64,000 bases of DNA, taken from contig CM046845.1 in NCBI GenBank assembly GCA_025618425.1, positions 7,183,491 to 7,247,490 of the forward strand, in the 5' to 3' direction. Position numbers and translations under genes: made by a program. This DNA is from Heliocidaris tuberculata. Its lineage: Eukaryota > Echinodermata > Echinoidea > Camarodonta > Echinometridae. This document shows, piece by piece, positions 23,150 to 36,240 of the stretch; the first letter of the stretch is position 1; every line of letters starts with the position of its first letter. The notes under the pieces were generated by a model. It made no database searches and had not been told where the DNA came from. It was given only the letters and a program-made list of their open reading frames with translations.

Positions 23150-23696
23150 AGGCAATATCATTCAATCAAATCGTATGAAAACGTAGCAACTTCCGACATG
23201 ATTATCTATAGAAATGTAGCAATATTCAAATACAATAATTGCAAGTGGATTAGCATGATTAGATTATAGTAAAAATTCGTTCCCTGTTTGAGAACCTTTC
23301 GTATTTTACTAGAAAGGATTCAAAAGACCCTAAGAACAAATTTTGTCACATTTTCTTACTTCTTCATTTCAAATCACAAAAATTCTATTGATTATAAAAA
23401 GGCGCTCGTAATTTTCATGAACAGGCAAAAGAAAATCAAGTGATATCATCGATATGAACTTGAAAACTACCTTAATATGTGCGTCCTCTATTTGAAAATA
23501 GGGCGGTTGACAAAAGTTCACTCTTTCTAATCTTACTCAGTGGCCTTGTAGTTCTATTTGTTATGATTGCGGCGCAGAAACTAGGACCCCTTTTGGCGTT
23601 TTCGAGTATCGCGACAAACCCTGACCGTGACGGGGTGAATAGCTTTTCACACCGCTGTGTCACATGCATAAGTCACAGGGGTTAAGTATTCACCTG
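23150..23696. other. Intergenic; no gene recognised
   Basis: The 23470-23690 part is slightly more GC-rich and open in two frames, but no motif is recognisable. It may be part of the repeat that carries the adjacent SINE-like segment. Confidence 0.3.
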
Positions 23697-23860
23697 TAAA
23701 GGACCGTTGGCTCAGTGGACAGACTTAGTGGTGAAGGTGTATGAGTGTAACTTAGATTCGAGGTCAAGTGAGAGCGCTGGTGCCCTTGGTTAAGGAACTC
23801 ATCCCCATAATATCCTCTTCAGGTAGGACTTAAATCTATAGGTCCCCTGAAACTAAATTT
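23697..23860 (+). mobile_element. tRNA-derived SINE remnant
   Basis: An A-box-like TTGGCTCAGTGGAC near 23707 is followed about 35 bp later by a degenerate B box (AGATTCGAGGTC, near 23754). The sequence continues as TGGTGCCCTTGGTTAAGGAA, a layout often seen in tRNA-derived SINEs of marine invertebrates. That similarity is from general knowledge and was not checked against a library. Confidence 0.5.
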
Positions 23861-25740
23861 ACAAGTATTCATATTTGCTTTTGAATTGTTAGCTCTCAGG
23901 TAGGCAAACTCGCATCAGTTTTTGCTGGTCTTCTAGAATTTCATATTCATATTCAGCATAACTCATATATTAAAACGGTGTCCGAAAAATCGTCACTTTT
24001 AACATTCTCACGTGCGAAATGCTGAAATTCAAAACATTAATTTGACCATTATAAAGCTGGGCTTAAAGTGAAAGCGACTAGAATTTGGAGACAAATGCGA
24101 ACGATTACAAAATAATTGATCATTACTGGTGATTCGGCAGTGATTAAGATGTTATGATGACAATTATGATCACACTCCTGAGCCAAAAAGGTTTCATCAG
24201 AAATACTTTGATCAATGCTTGATACATAGACGTACACATCGCATGGAATTGACCGAGTCGAATTCATCTCAATTACATTGATTGAGATACCGAAATAAAC
24301 ATCTATAAGTCCAAACTAAATCATCGCTAGGGATGATTTGTGATGGTTAATGATTATGTCATTTCATACCCGGGTCATTCGATTTTGGAAAGTGCACCAA
24401 AAAGAACAATAAGATACAAAACAACTCAAAAAAAACAACCAAACAAAACAGTCAAACAGACGGAGTCGACCGCAGTGAACGAAAACCTTAGTGGACCGTG
24501 GACACAAGAAAATCTTTTCTGATCTTTGGTCGGATTTCTTTCAAGGTTTTGTGTCTTTTTTGTTGATTCATTTCCTACATCTATGAGCAAAATTTCTCGG
24601 AAGTTCGGATGTTTTCCTTTCCATATAATGTGTTTGCTTTTCATATACAGAATGTTTTATTTGTTTCTAAACACTGATTTTCCCAGTGACATCCGCTCTA
24701 TGAAATGTTTTTTGATTTCCTATGACGATGGTAATGTGGTCAAACAAAACATGATTATGACAACATGAATCTATTATCATAGGTCTTACAAGTCTATATT
24801 CCACGAATTTTGCGCTTTAAAAAATACCCGATGTTATACTTAAAGGGGGCATTAAGTATATTATGCTTGAGAGAGGTATGACATGATAGATTTTGTTTAT
24901 TTGTTTTTGTTTTGCTTTGTTTGTTTGTTTGTAATGAGCGTCTCTATATTATTCTGCCTGCTGTGTTTAAAAATAACATATATTTGAAATAATCTACCCA
25001 AAGAACTGACGTATACACCCCTTCTTATTCCCTGTAATTAAATTCTTATCTTTCCAATATCCATCTATAACCATAAATGTGTTTCATTACTAAATATGTA
25101 TATCGAGTCTAAACAATCATCAACTGCAAGGACAGTTTTCACATTCTAATGCTGATTAAAATTAATGATTTAATTAATCATGATCAAACGCGAACTGTCC
25201 AAGATTGATATCAATGAACAGCCGTACAGTGTACACCTCGAAACAGATCAAAGGTGAAAGAGTTATAATTCATTAATTATAAATGAAGGCTTACAGATAC
25301 AATCCACATGGTAAACATCAAATATGGCAGTTACATATTGCGCAAAGTGACTGTAGGCGAAGAATGGCAAAAAGATATATTTCGATTAGATCTTTATTTT
25401 CTATTATATATTTATATACGTATTTTACTTTCACATAGCTTTTTTTTCCGGATAAATGACAGTGAAGTAAATTGCATACGGATAAGAGTATAAACAAAAA
25501 CACGTTTGATGCCAATAGCCGACAGGTATAACTGGTCATTTCCGGTCATTATTATCATTTGGATATGGGCTTTGATTTCTCTTGGACCATATAAATGACC
25601 ATGACCATTCCGACAATCAAAATTTTGCACGCTAATTAAAAACTTCGGTCAGTGGACATCTGTGTTATGTCCAAAAAACAATAAAAACAGTGATTGGGAA
25701 GATGATTTTCAACACGTCAGTGTCCGCGACCTACATAGGA
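23861..25740. other. AT-rich intergenic DNA; no feature seen
   Basis: No convincing exon, RNA gene or transposon terminus. Homeodomain-type ATTA words are frequent around 25140-25190 but not beyond what the AT content predicts. Confidence 0.35.
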
Positions 25741-25741
25741 C

Positions 25742-26030
25742 TACTTTTTTTTGGGGGGGGGGCACACAACCTCCCCTTTTAAAGCACAGTTGGCATATCT
25801 TTAATGACACAACCCAAAATGTCACTCCTTTTGCACTTTAGACCCAATAGGTGCCTGGAAACTGGAAATGTATAACAACTTTTCTTTTGTACGAGATTCT
25901 CTTCAGTAAATTAGCACCAAAGAAAAAAAAAATTACCAACTTCATCCCCGCTTGTTTTTGAATTGTGTCTCCATCCCCTCCCCCACCCCCCCCCCCCCCC
26001 CCCCACCCCATTTACAATATCCTGGTTCTA
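25742..26030. repeat. Copy of the GGCGGATCCAG / poly-G dispersed repeat family
   Basis: A poly-G followed by GCACACAACC opens this copy, and phrases such as AGTTGGCATATCTTTAATG and CCCAATAGGTGCCTGGAAACT parallel the copies at 26640 and 33352. A long poly-C (about 25989-26004) and TATCCTGGTTC close it. Both ends are diverged. Confidence 0.5.
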
Positions 26031-26059
26031 TTGATTAATTTTGCGGTTAACTGATGGTC

Positions 26060-26140
26060 TTATTGATTCGTTGATTCATTGATTCATTCGTTCATTCGTT
26101 CATTCATTCATTGACGATTCATTGACGATTCATTAACGAT
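26060..26140. repeat. (ATTC)n and GATTCATT short tandem repeat
   Basis: ATTCATTCGTTCATTC-type tetranucleotide repeats pass into three copies of a GACGATTCATT-like unit. Confidence 0.8.
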
Positions 26141-26639
26141 TTGCTGTTAGGAGGAGGTGTTTTTGTTGAAAATAATAGAGTCGACGTTGGAAATATCAAA
26201 TCAGTGAAACCAGTATTTTACATCTTTATTCGTTTTGCTATACGTCATGCACGAAGAGCTTAGTAAGTTCTTTTATCACAAAGATATTAAAACCACTTTA
26301 GAATAATTACGGCAACATTTCAGAATCAAGAAATGCTGCACTGAACAGGGTGAATACGATATGAGATTTGTAAACTGCATGCCATTCCGATCAACCTGAT
26401 GTGGAGGATGAAAAAATGAATAGCAATGCGAACTGCCCCGCTTCGTTTTTTGGACTCGCAGTTAGGGTAGTTTGACCGGAAGAGATGTTAAGGAGACCTC
26501 TGGCAACAATCTTATTTTTCTAAGAGGAACATTTTCCTTTAACCATATTCAGAATATAGGGAGGGGGTGTAGTGGGGCACACACATTGATAGAAAACGTG
26601 GGCTCCATTATTATATCATATATATATATATATTTGATC

Positions 26640-26935
26640 CCCAAGTTATTGGGGAACACTGCCCCCTCCCTGAATGTAGAAAATCAACCGTCAAAGGTAC
26701 TGGTAGATTTAGGTGGCCTAACTGGACGGGCCCCCGTTTTTTCAAGCCCACTTGGCATATATTACGTACACAACCCCAAAAGATGTGCCGCCTTCTATTT
26801 TTTTTTACCCAACAGACATCTGAAAATATGACAATTTTTTTCCTTTTAACTTGCCACATGTTTTTCTGCACTGTGCCCCCCCCCCCCCCCCCGCTTAAAA
26901 AAAATCCTGGATCCTGGATGCCTGATCCAAGATAG
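26640..26935. repeat. Copy of the GGCGGATCCAG dispersed repeat family
   Basis: Contains GGGCCCCCGTTTTTTC, CCCACTTGGCATATATTACG, CACAACCCCAAAAG and a poly-C before TCCTGGATCCTGG. These parallel the copies at 25742 and 33352. No coding capacity. Confidence 0.55.
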
Positions 26936-27299
26936 CACAAATATATAATAATTTCTAGCAATGCGAACAGATCCAAGCTCGACGTCACAGTCTTATGATA
27001 TGGATCACAATGGATGACTTCCTTTCTGCTTTGTGTTCCTTTGTGGCGCAAAGTCATTGGCGTGTCCCACGTTCGCGGAATATTGTATTTTCGGGGGGTT
27101 GGGAGGGGGCGTACAAAGGGATCATGATAGGTGAAAGGGCAACGCCCTCGAGTCTCGTGCTCCAGGACTAAGCCACCTGCCAAGGTTTCAGTGTCACACA
27201 CACCTAGTAATAGGTATTTTGTCCTTACCGTCCCGATGTCAGTTGTATCAGTTCCGCAAAATAAATATCGCGTAGTCTGCCTTCATGGCTAGATCATCT

Positions 27300-27512
27300 T
27301 GAGATATAATGATATTAATAATGATAATGATAATGATGATAATAATGATGATAATAATAACAATAAAAATTATAATATTGATGATGATGATGATAATGGT
27401 GACAATAGTATTAATAATATGAATATTTGATAATGGATAATAGTTATAATAATGATGGTGATGATGATGATGATGATGATAATAATAATAATAATAATAA
27501 TAATGACAATAA
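27300..27512. repeat. (GAT)n/(AAT)n microsatellite
   Basis: About 210 bp of interspersed GAT and AAT trinucleotides, ending in a purer (GAT)n then (AAT)n run. Frames through it encode poly-Ile, His or Tyr and are not genes. Confidence 0.95.
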
Positions 27513-28084
27513 GAGGGAAGAAGGAGGGAGGGGCTAGACAGAAAAAAGAGCAAATAGCAAAAAGAACTTGAGAAGAAGAGGACATGATCCTTCCCGTACT
27601 CTCTACCATACATATATGCATCTCGTCCATCTAGTAAAAATAGACAAAGTGCCCCCCCCCCCCTCAATGACAGTAGCCACACTACGCCACCTGAGTAACT
27701 CTAATGATTTTATTTTAAACCAGAAGTTAACAATCAATAAATCTCTGAAATCAAGACTACAATACATTAATGAAGAGATGAAAGGGCGTGGTAGTTTTTA
27801 ATTAAAAAAGGGGCCACATTATTGAGGTTGCACGAGGTCAGGATAAATCCCAAATTAATTGCCCAATGTTAAGGGCAAGCCTGTTCCTGACTCTACACAC
27901 TGGCTTGTATACGTTTACCATGTAACATAGTCACATATGCGGTTAACCTGTCTTTGATGAAAGGCTGTATGGACGACGCTCATTAATCAGCAGTGAATCC
28001 CTATAGATCCTGTATTTCCCGTCAATAAGTTTGGAGCATCAGCACCTGACACGACTCCCTTCCCCCTCCCTCCCCTTCCCCATG

Positions 28085-28400
28085 CCCATAGAAAGCTGAC
28101 AGAAAGGGGCATTTTGTCGGAGAGGTTTGTTTGGTTTAATTGGTTGAAGAAAGATGAGAAGGTCTTGGGTTCGAGCCCCGGCATGCCACTAAATGTCCTT
28201 TATTAAGAACTTAATCTTAATTTGCCACTCTTCTGTCAGGTGTTGTGAATGGATACTTGGAATGTAAGAAAAAATTCCTTGAATGCTAGCAGTATCGAAA
28301 TAGGTAGCATGGCTACCAACGAGACAATACTGGAGCGCCTTAAGCACCTTGCGGTGGTAGATATTTCTGAGCGCTTGACAATCATGAAGCCAATTTAGTC
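28085..28400 (+). mobile_element. Probable tRNA-derived SINE remnant
   Basis: A good B box, GGGTTCGAGCC, lies at 28167-28177. Downstream come CAGGTGTTGTGAATGGATAC and GGAGCGCCTTAAGCACC, which resemble the body and 3' part of tRNA-derived SINEs in marine invertebrates. No clean A box is visible, so the head is diverged. Confidence 0.45.
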
Positions 28401-28423
28401 ATTGCACTATTTAATGAAACTTT

Positions 28424-28822
28424 TCCTCTTCTTCTTCTTTTTCTTTTTCTTTTTCTTTTTCTTTTTCATTTTTTTTCTTCTTCTTTTTCTTCTTCTTCTT
28501 CTCTTCTTCTTCTTTACGCTCCCTCTTCGTCATCATCTTTGTCAACTTCTTAGTTTCAATCTTCTTCACTTTCCAAGTCACCTTCTTCGTCACCATCATC
28601 GTCATCGTCTTCGTCACCTCATTTGTCAGGACTTCTTCTTCTACTTCTCCTCCTTTTTCTTCTTCTTCTTCTTCTTCTTCTTCTTCTTCTTCTTCTTCTT
28701 CTTCTTCTTCTTCTTCTTCTTCTTCTTCTTCTTCTTCTTCTTCTTCTTCTTCTTCTTCTTCTTCTTCTTCTTCTTCTTCTTCTTCTTCTTCTTCTTCTTC
28801 TTCTTTTTCTTCTCCATTTTTG
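28424..28822. repeat. (TTC)n/(TTTTTC)n microsatellite, longest pure run about 145 bp
   Basis: Interrupted CTT and CTTTTT repeats (28424-28520), a spacer, then about 48 uninterrupted TTC units at 28658-28804. The tract is homopurine/homopyrimidine with mirror symmetry and can form triplex DNA. The long open frames across it encode only Phe, Leu or Ser runs. Confidence 0.97.
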
Positions 28823-29260
28823 TCACAATTTTTGTCATTATCTTCGTCACTATCTTTGTGACCATCTTTATCACCATCTTCGTATTCAACTTCGTCACCA
28901 TCTTCGTCACCATCTTCGCCACCATCTTCGCCACCATCTTCGTCACCGTCCTCATCACCATCTTTGTCACCTTATTCGTCAGTCCCATTGTCACATATTT
29001 TTCAACTCATTCTTCACCATCTTCGTCACCGACGTCACCCCCTTCATCATCATCTTCGTCACTTTCAACATCACCTCGTTTGTCACCTTCTTGGTGATTA
29101 CCTTCGTCACCTTATTTGGCAGGATTCTCTTCAATTTTGTCACCATCCTTACCACCTCCTTAGTCACCATATTCGTCACCATCCTTACCACCTCCTTAGT
29201 CACCATATTCGTCACCATCCTAGTTATCTTTGTCCTCCATTTTCTAAACAACTTCCTCAT
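28823..29260. repeat. 12-bp minisatellite, TTCGTCACCATC
   Basis: Many variants of TTCGTCACCATC or CTTTGTCACCATC succeed one another. At 29143-29222 there is a duplicated longer unit containing CACCTCCTTAGTCACCATA. Since 12 is divisible by three, all frames stay open, which explains long but spurious ORFs. Confidence 0.9.
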
Positions 29261-29469
29261 TTCTTTTATCCCCGTCTTCGTTACCAATTCGTCACCATTT
29301 TCCTACCATTCTTGTCTTAATCTTCGTCGATTACTTTGCATCGACCTCTGTTTATCATTTGTCATCCCTTTCTTCACCATCTTTATCGCTATATTCATTA
29401 CCATCATCATTATCTTTTCTGGCATCCCTTCGTTATATTCTCATTTCTCTTTCAGTCCATTTTAACCTT

Positions 29470-31195
29470 TCGTTTCTTTTTCGCGCATTAGAACTTTGAT
29501 TGACTGATTAATACCAATCCTCATTTCACAAAGGAAATCCTCTGCAAAGAAGAGATTCAAGCAACCTGGAAACCTGGACTGCTTTCAGTCCTATCCGACA
29601 AAATTTCTAATTTAGGATAAGTGCTTTATTTATGAGGACATAGAGTTCTGGTTCTGCATTTCTAATTTTTCAGTTTTGATTGTAAATATTATTTACGTTT
29701 TTCGCATTTTATCTCTGTGGATATTTCTAAGTGCATCAACGGAAATCATTCCATAACATCAAATGAACTTCCGCAAGAAACATTTTTTTTTTTCGTGAAA
29801 CTGAATCGGCGTGTTTCTAAGAAAATCACCTGTGTTAAAATGTGTACCTATGGTTTGCATGATCTGATGGAGTCCTAAGTTGTTTATTTACCATGATATG
29901 GAGTTTGTTTCTTGTTTATTTCATTGAAATAACATAATAACAATTATAATTTTGTTATCGACACTGCTAGAGCGTCCTTAATTAAAAAAAAAACAAACAG
30001 TGCATTGTCACAAAATGAAACATCAATAACAGGTATCAATTAAAGCTATAAACATTCATCCTGGCCTTCGAATTACTTTGAAAAATTGCGACAGATCGCA
30101 AGCTCTTTACACGCCCAAGGGAATTGGCCACAATTCGTTATGAATTGACAGGCAGTGTTCCTTTATAACCCGCTTCACTCTTGCTGTTTTCATAGCTGCT
30201 AAACCACTGTACAGCGGCCCCTCTCCATCATGTGTTAGGTCGAGGGCTGCCCCGCTTCTAACCGGGCTCATCGTCTTCATCGAGCCAACTGTTCGCATGA
30301 AGTTTGTGCGCCTTGTCGCAACTAATTAGACGGACATAGCGATATTCCGTGACAGCTTGCCAGTATGTTTTCACCATCGTCCATGGTTTCCAGTTCATGC
30401 GGAGGAAAGGGAGATACAGATTTACATTAGGTTTCCATTTACTTGATACTGGCGGATTGAGATTCTTTGCCCACATGCTCCCTGTCCCCCTGCCCCTGCC
30501 CCTGCCCCGGATCCCCTACTTCTTGGGACTGCCCTCCGAGACAAACTATGAATGTTTAGTTCTCATTTTTCCATCATTTACACATTTTGTTATCATCAAG
30601 GGCACTCTGTGGCAAAATTGTGGTAAATCATACCTGTTATTTAATTTCTTTATCTTCTTCTTGCCACTATATGTATTTCCTGCAATGAATTTGAGATTGC
30701 AGGATGTCATGATGACGTTACTTCATCCCCACCATCCTTACCTTCCAACAACCCGCTACCACTTGTCGGAAAAGAAGCCCTACAATATTGGACTTTTAGA
30801 CAGACAATGGAATCATATTTCTAATCAACCTTTATATTCACTTTGCATGAAGAATTGACGTTACATCCCAAGAATTATCATGATATTCCGACGTAATATC
30901 CTTCTCATTTTTTTCTCCCACTTTGTCGTTTTCCGTCAATTGTTCCTCAGTTAGCTTTGTGAATTATTCAGTGGGTGAGAGTATAACGTGCACTCTGCGC
31001 TGTTCGTTTACTCTTTCCTTTCCACCTCCTTCTCTTCCTTAATCTCACCGTCTCCTTAACTTCTTCTTTTACTCGTCTATCTGCCTCTCGTCTTCTTTGA
31101 ATATGCCTTGCTCATGTCTTTCATCACATGTTTTATTATTTCTCTCTCTATATATAGTTTCTTGTTAGCAATTCGCTCCTTTCAAAGTAGCAATG
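29470..31195. other. Intergenic; one weak coding-like patch
   Basis: Most of this block is AT-rich and featureless. On the - strand, 30476-30107 is less AT-rich and open in two overlapping frames (for example peptide LRMNWKPWTMVKTYWQAV). No family is recognised and there are no clear splice sites. It could be a decayed gene fragment or chance. Confidence 0.25.
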
Positions 31196-31205
31196 TAGAA
31201 GTAGA

Positions 31206-31940
<735 letters not shown>

Positions 31941-31941
31941 A

Positions 31942-32490
31942 CCATCATTTGCAAAAGTTTAAGACCACTATTCCAAAATGCAAATAACTCAAAGAAAGAA
32001 CAAAAAAATTAAACTTATTTTTCAGACATACAATTAATTTCATGGCAGTGGCGGATCCAGGGGGGGGGGGGGCAACTGGATCCTGGACCCCAACTGGACC
32101 CCATAACCCCCCCCCCCCCCCCCCCCCACTGAGCGAATTTTGGAGGGCTGGCGAAAATTTTTTTTTTGCTCGCCACACCCCCCCCCCCACTGAGCGACTT
32201 TTGGAGGGCTGGCGAGAGACCAAAAAATATGGGTCTCCCTCCAAGCAGTTTCCCAAACTTGACAATCCTGCATTTGTGTGCCCCCCCTTATACGAGATCC
32301 TGGATCCGCCCCTGTTTCATGGCATAACCTATGTATCATACTTGAACTATGGGCTTATACCATTACTCTTGTGCTACTGATCACAGTAGTAAACATGTTG
32401 TGTAATCATTCAATGAGACAAAAGAAAGTATTCCAAATTATTGAAATACCCACTAATCCAGAGGTGGTCTTAAACTTTTGCAAATGATGG
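31942..32490. mobile_element. Tc1/mariner-like MITE, 549 bp, inserted in (TAG)n at TA
   Basis: Perfect 27-bp terminal inverted repeats start CCATCATTTGCAAAAGTTTA (31942-31968 and 32464-32490). The element is flanked on both sides by TA (31940-31941, 32491-32492) and then by TAG repeats. No transposase is encoded, so it is a non-autonomous or deleted derivative. TA target use and the terminal style point to the Tc1/mariner superfamily. It carries a second repeat nested inside. Confidence 0.85.
32049..32313. mobile_element. GGCGGATCCAGG-ended repeat nested in the TA-flanked MITE
   Basis: It starts GGCGGATCCAGG and ends with the exact inverse CCTGGATCCGCC. Inside are poly-G and poly-C runs and two tandem copies of an ACTGAGCGA..TTTTGGAGGGCTGGCGA segment. 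The same body sequence, in the opposite orientation, is present at 52913-53228. Confidence 0.75.
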
Positions 32491-32550
32491 TAGTAGTAGT
32501 AGATAGTAGTAGTACATTGTGGTAGACTAGTAGTAGTAATAGTAGTATAT
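32491..32550. repeat. (TAG)n array, right-hand part
   Basis: TAGTAGTAG resumes immediately after the MITE, showing that the MITE split a pre-existing array. Confidence 0.9.
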
Positions 32551-33350
32551 AGTACGACATTCGGTAGATGAATTCCATGCATCAACAACCATAGTCAGAA
32601 AAAAAAATCCTCTATTATACCAAAAGAAAACACACAAACCTTAACTGGACCAGCGAATGCATTGGCGTCGCTGGAGGGGCATGGCGGAAGGGCGGTTGAC
32701 ACCCCCTTTCAAATTTTCTATCTATAATCTATCAGTTGCTGTTTGCAAAATTATCTTTTTCAGCCTTGTTTGTATTTAAAAAATCACTTTTATTGCGGGA
32801 ATTTCCACTAACATATTAGCAAATTTATTCACCCCCCCCCCAACAAAATGGGTCTGGCCATGCCCCTGTGTGAATATACACGTCAATCTATCCTCTTGAC
32901 GTATTCACAACACCGGAAAATCACATGTATGAAAACCAAGTTGGTTCCCCCCCCCCCCCTTAATTTCAATATTTTTCTTTAGTTAGTTCTCAGAGTGAAC
33001 TGCCAATCACCTTCAAATTCTTAAAAATCAGCCTGAACAACAAAAATATCAATTACAATTTTATTTCTCACAGGTTAGAGGATGTGGTAAAATAAACACC
33101 AGTAGATGTAAAAAATCTTGGTGTCAGATGAACGATCACTTCCCGCTAAATCCGCCAGCACCTGAGTCTGGTGCGTAATTATCCGGGTTCTAACCTGGCT
33201 GCCTGCTATATATATACCCCCTGCTACACCGCTGCTGGTCGGCTGCTGACCGGCTCGTGCACAGGTGTTGGGATACATGTCAGGTTTGCATGAAGGCTGC
33301 TTGTATGGCAAGCCATTTCCTGCGATCAAGCGCAATGGTGTATGTATAGG
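32551..33350. other. Intergenic, with fragments of poly-C repeats
   Basis: Contains C-runs at about 32832 and 32949 within GGGGCATGGC or ATGCCCC contexts, which look like old copies of the dispersed G/C-run repeats. No gene recognised. Confidence 0.35.
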
Positions 33351-33351
33351 G

Positions 33352-33552
33352 AGGGGCAACCGGCCCATGCCCCTTTTTAAAACCCAACTGGCTTAACTTC
33401 AAGTGCACAACCCAAATAATGAACCCCTTTTCGAATTTTCGACCCAAAGGGCACCTGAAAATGTGATAACCCTGTTCTTTTTGCATGGCTTGTCAGATAT
33501 TTTTCGGAATTACCCCTCCCCTTTTTTACAAAATCTTGGATCCGCCCTTTAA
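33352..33552. repeat. Copy of the GGCGGATCCAG dispersed repeat family
   Basis: Starts GGGGCAACCGGCCCATGCCC and ends AATCTTGGATCCGCCC. The interior words CACAACCC, CGACCCAAAGGGCACCTG and TTGTCAGATATTTTTC match the other copies. Non-coding. Confidence 0.6.
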
Positions 33553-34338
33553 ACACGTCACGTCATTATGTTTTGGAAATGTTTGGTTACGTATAGGAAA
33601 TGATTAATTTCATTCCATTTCATCCAGTTGATTACAATGGGATGATTAGATCATTGCAGAAAGACTTCACCAATAGCACAAAAGATGAACAATGATTAGG
33701 CCTGTTTGTTTTAATGACATGTGACTTCTTCTCTTTTTACAGCGGTATACCACACGAAGGAAAATTTTGTTTTTATTATAGAACTTGGTGTCACTTCATG
33801 TAGTCATACTTACATTTTATACTTTTTTATTTCATTTTTAAGCTAAAAAAGGGAGAGACTCAACTAGCAAAGGACCTATATGTAGCCTATATCCTCTTTT
33901 CTCTCCCCCCCCCCCCCCCCGAGGGGATCATTTTATGACATTACTCTGCGGCCATTTTAGATTTTAATTATATTTCTAGCGGTAGTTCTTTATGATTATA
34001 TATTCATGTTTATTTTTGCTCAAGCTCACAATTGCTTTCACTAAAGACCATTTCCAATGATGAATAAAATTAGATTTGAAATTAAGTTATGATTTTCGTT
34101 GATATTAATGCTGAGCTGTTAAAATTTTTAAATATTAATATGATCTTCTATACTAGTAGCCACATTTCTGAAGCAATAGATGTAATAGTCACATTGAAAT
34201 TGTTAACTTTGAATTTTAAAATGAAGATTTCAAGTAAAAGTAAAAAAAAAAATTATATTACACATGTTTTCTTAAGACCACTGCAAGAATGTGATTAGTT
34301 TGTATTTTAAAACTAGCAAAAACGATTATCGTTTAGAG
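33553..34338. other. AT-rich intergenic DNA with a poly-C run
   Basis: A poly-C run lies at about 33906-33920. Nothing else is recognisable. Confidence 0.35.
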
Positions 34339-34340
34339 TA

Positions 34341-34556
34341 GGGGCGGATCCAGAATTTTGTATAGGGGGGCATATGTCCCAGAAAGCAAAAAAAAAAAAA
34401 AATTTTAAGGGTCATCAGATTTTTTTTTTATCCCTTTTTCTCCAAAATCGTCTGACAAGCAAAAACAACAACAACACCGAAAAGGGTCATCACACAATCT
34501 GGGGTCGAAAGGGGGGGGGGGCACGGTTCGGAAGTGCCCCCTAAATCTGCCACTGG
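34341..34556. repeat. Copy of the GGCGGATCCAG dispersed repeat family
   Basis: Starts GGGGCGGATCCAG and ends CCCCCTAAATCTGCCACTGG. The internal TCTGACAAGCAAAAAC and GGTCGAAAGGGGG are also present in the copy at 52913-53228. Confidence 0.7.
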
Positions 34557-35085
34557 TTTAAACTATAGGAAAACTTTCCCTTGTTATATTTCCTTGTTCC
34601 TTATTCAATAACGCTATTTGGAAAACGTATAGACAAAAAATAAAAACAATTTGTCAACAGAAAAGTGTTTTTTTTTTTGGTTGTTTTTTTTCACTCTCCT
34701 GACCCCTGTACCAATATAAACATCGCTTAGGTATCAAAATAGGGAAATTTCTCTATACGGGTGCATGTTTATTTCCGATTTTAAAGAATATTATTATATG
34801 ACTGCGTTGTTTTTTATCTCTAATTTCATCCGGTTTAAGCATAGAAGGGGAAGTGAGGGTTTTTTTTCTGACCCCAGAAAGGCAAGGTATATCCGGGGAG
34901 ACATGTTTGTATCATATCATGTATATGAATTATTATTCAATAATTTTAAAAAGGAAGACGCTTTGAAAACACACACACACGTATATATTGCATCCAGGAA
35001 TAAACAAATTTGCAAACAACCGAAAAAGTTTTACGTGACGTATCTATGGACAAAAAATAAAATTTCCCTTAAAAATCCAGGTATT

Positions 35086-35302
35086 CGTGACCGGGGGGGG
35101 GGGGGGGCTTTCTAAAAATAAAGTGCTGACAAGCAACGACAAATGAGGGTTATCACAAGTCCGAGAATCTCTGACAGGTTTGTAAAAAATGGTTGTCACT
35201 GTATTTGTTTGTTTGTTATTTATGTTGTTGCTTTTTGTATGTCGGGGACTCAGGGTGGGACACTTTCCCCCGTATCCCCATCAATGAATCCGCCACTGTC
35301 TC
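35086..35302. repeat. Diverged copy of the GGCGGATCCAG dispersed repeat family
   Basis: A poly-G (about 35092-35107), then GTGCTGACAAGCAACGAC and the terminal phrase TGAATCCGCCACTG, mirror parts of the better-preserved copies. Confidence 0.45.
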
Positions 35303-35479
35303 TTCGTGTATATTCATAATTTTACACAGGAAGACTGGCGGAAAATTCATAAACATTGCACCGCAGAATAAACAAACTTTCTGTCAACTACACATGCTAT
35401 ATGAATTACTAACATATAACCACGGGGAAACTATATTTCAGAGAAATCATAAAATCGGCAACACCAGTATAGAATTGAA

Positions 35480-36160
35480 TTAATTCTTATTCAGTCTTTT
35501 TCTTTTACATATTGTTAATGTTTTAAAACATTTTGGTGCTGTCGTAAATAGGGAGTAATGCTTAAATATAGCAAATAAAATTATCAGAAGATATATACTA
35601 TCAAACTTTTTGGGGCAATGGCTAAAAAATCATTTTTAAAAAGATGTTGGTAAAAGCAAGGCAATAAAAAAAAACGCATATGCATCGAGTGAAATATATA
35701 ATATTCAGAAGATAAAAATTATAGATTTATCATGGCCATTTATTTCTTTATTTAAAATGGTCTTACATAGAAACGTGGCATTACTTCGAAAAGTATGAAA
35801 GTAAAAAATGAATAACCTCCCCTTAATGCAAAATTGCGAATAATATTATCACAGTCAAATACACATTTCATAATTTTGGTATTGTGTAAGAACGTGATAT
35901 TGTTGGGGCGATCATATTTTGTAAACTCCTATCTAATTGAGGACTGTTAAATAAAAGCATATAGTATTGGACAAATAAATATGTATATTTGTCTCTCAAT
36001 TTTGGTCCAAAAAACGCAGTGAATAATATAAGAAATCCGAAACCAGATTTATAAAATGCTATTTTTTATGTTACACAAGCGGCATTGTATTTTTCATTAT
36101 GTTATTGTTAAGTTACTCTTTAAGTTACTGTTTAAGTTAAGCATATTCGGATATTGTTAT
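35480..36160. other. AT-rich intergenic DNA; no feature seen
   Basis: Very AT-rich and without coding or repeat structure that I can recognise. Confidence 0.35.
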
Positions 36161-36164
36161 CTAT

Positions 36165-36240
36165 AGTTCATGTAATGTAAAGTGCTTAGAAGCAATATTT
36201 ATATTAAACGCTCTATAGATGTCATTTAATTATTTTGCCT
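36165..36240 (+). mobile_element. SINE-like 3' end
   Basis: GTAAAGTGCTTAGAAGCA, then AAACGCTCTATAGATGTC and an ATTT-rich tail, resemble the GTAAAGCGCTT...GCGCTATATAA 3' ends widespread in SINEs of marine invertebrates. No head was recognised upstream. Confidence 0.4.

Noticed and set aside
28402..29465. Long open frames (up to 280 aa) on both strands
   Set aside because: They are translations of (TTC)n and the 12-bp minisatellite, giving poly-Leu, Phe or Lys; repeat units divisible by three keep frames open.
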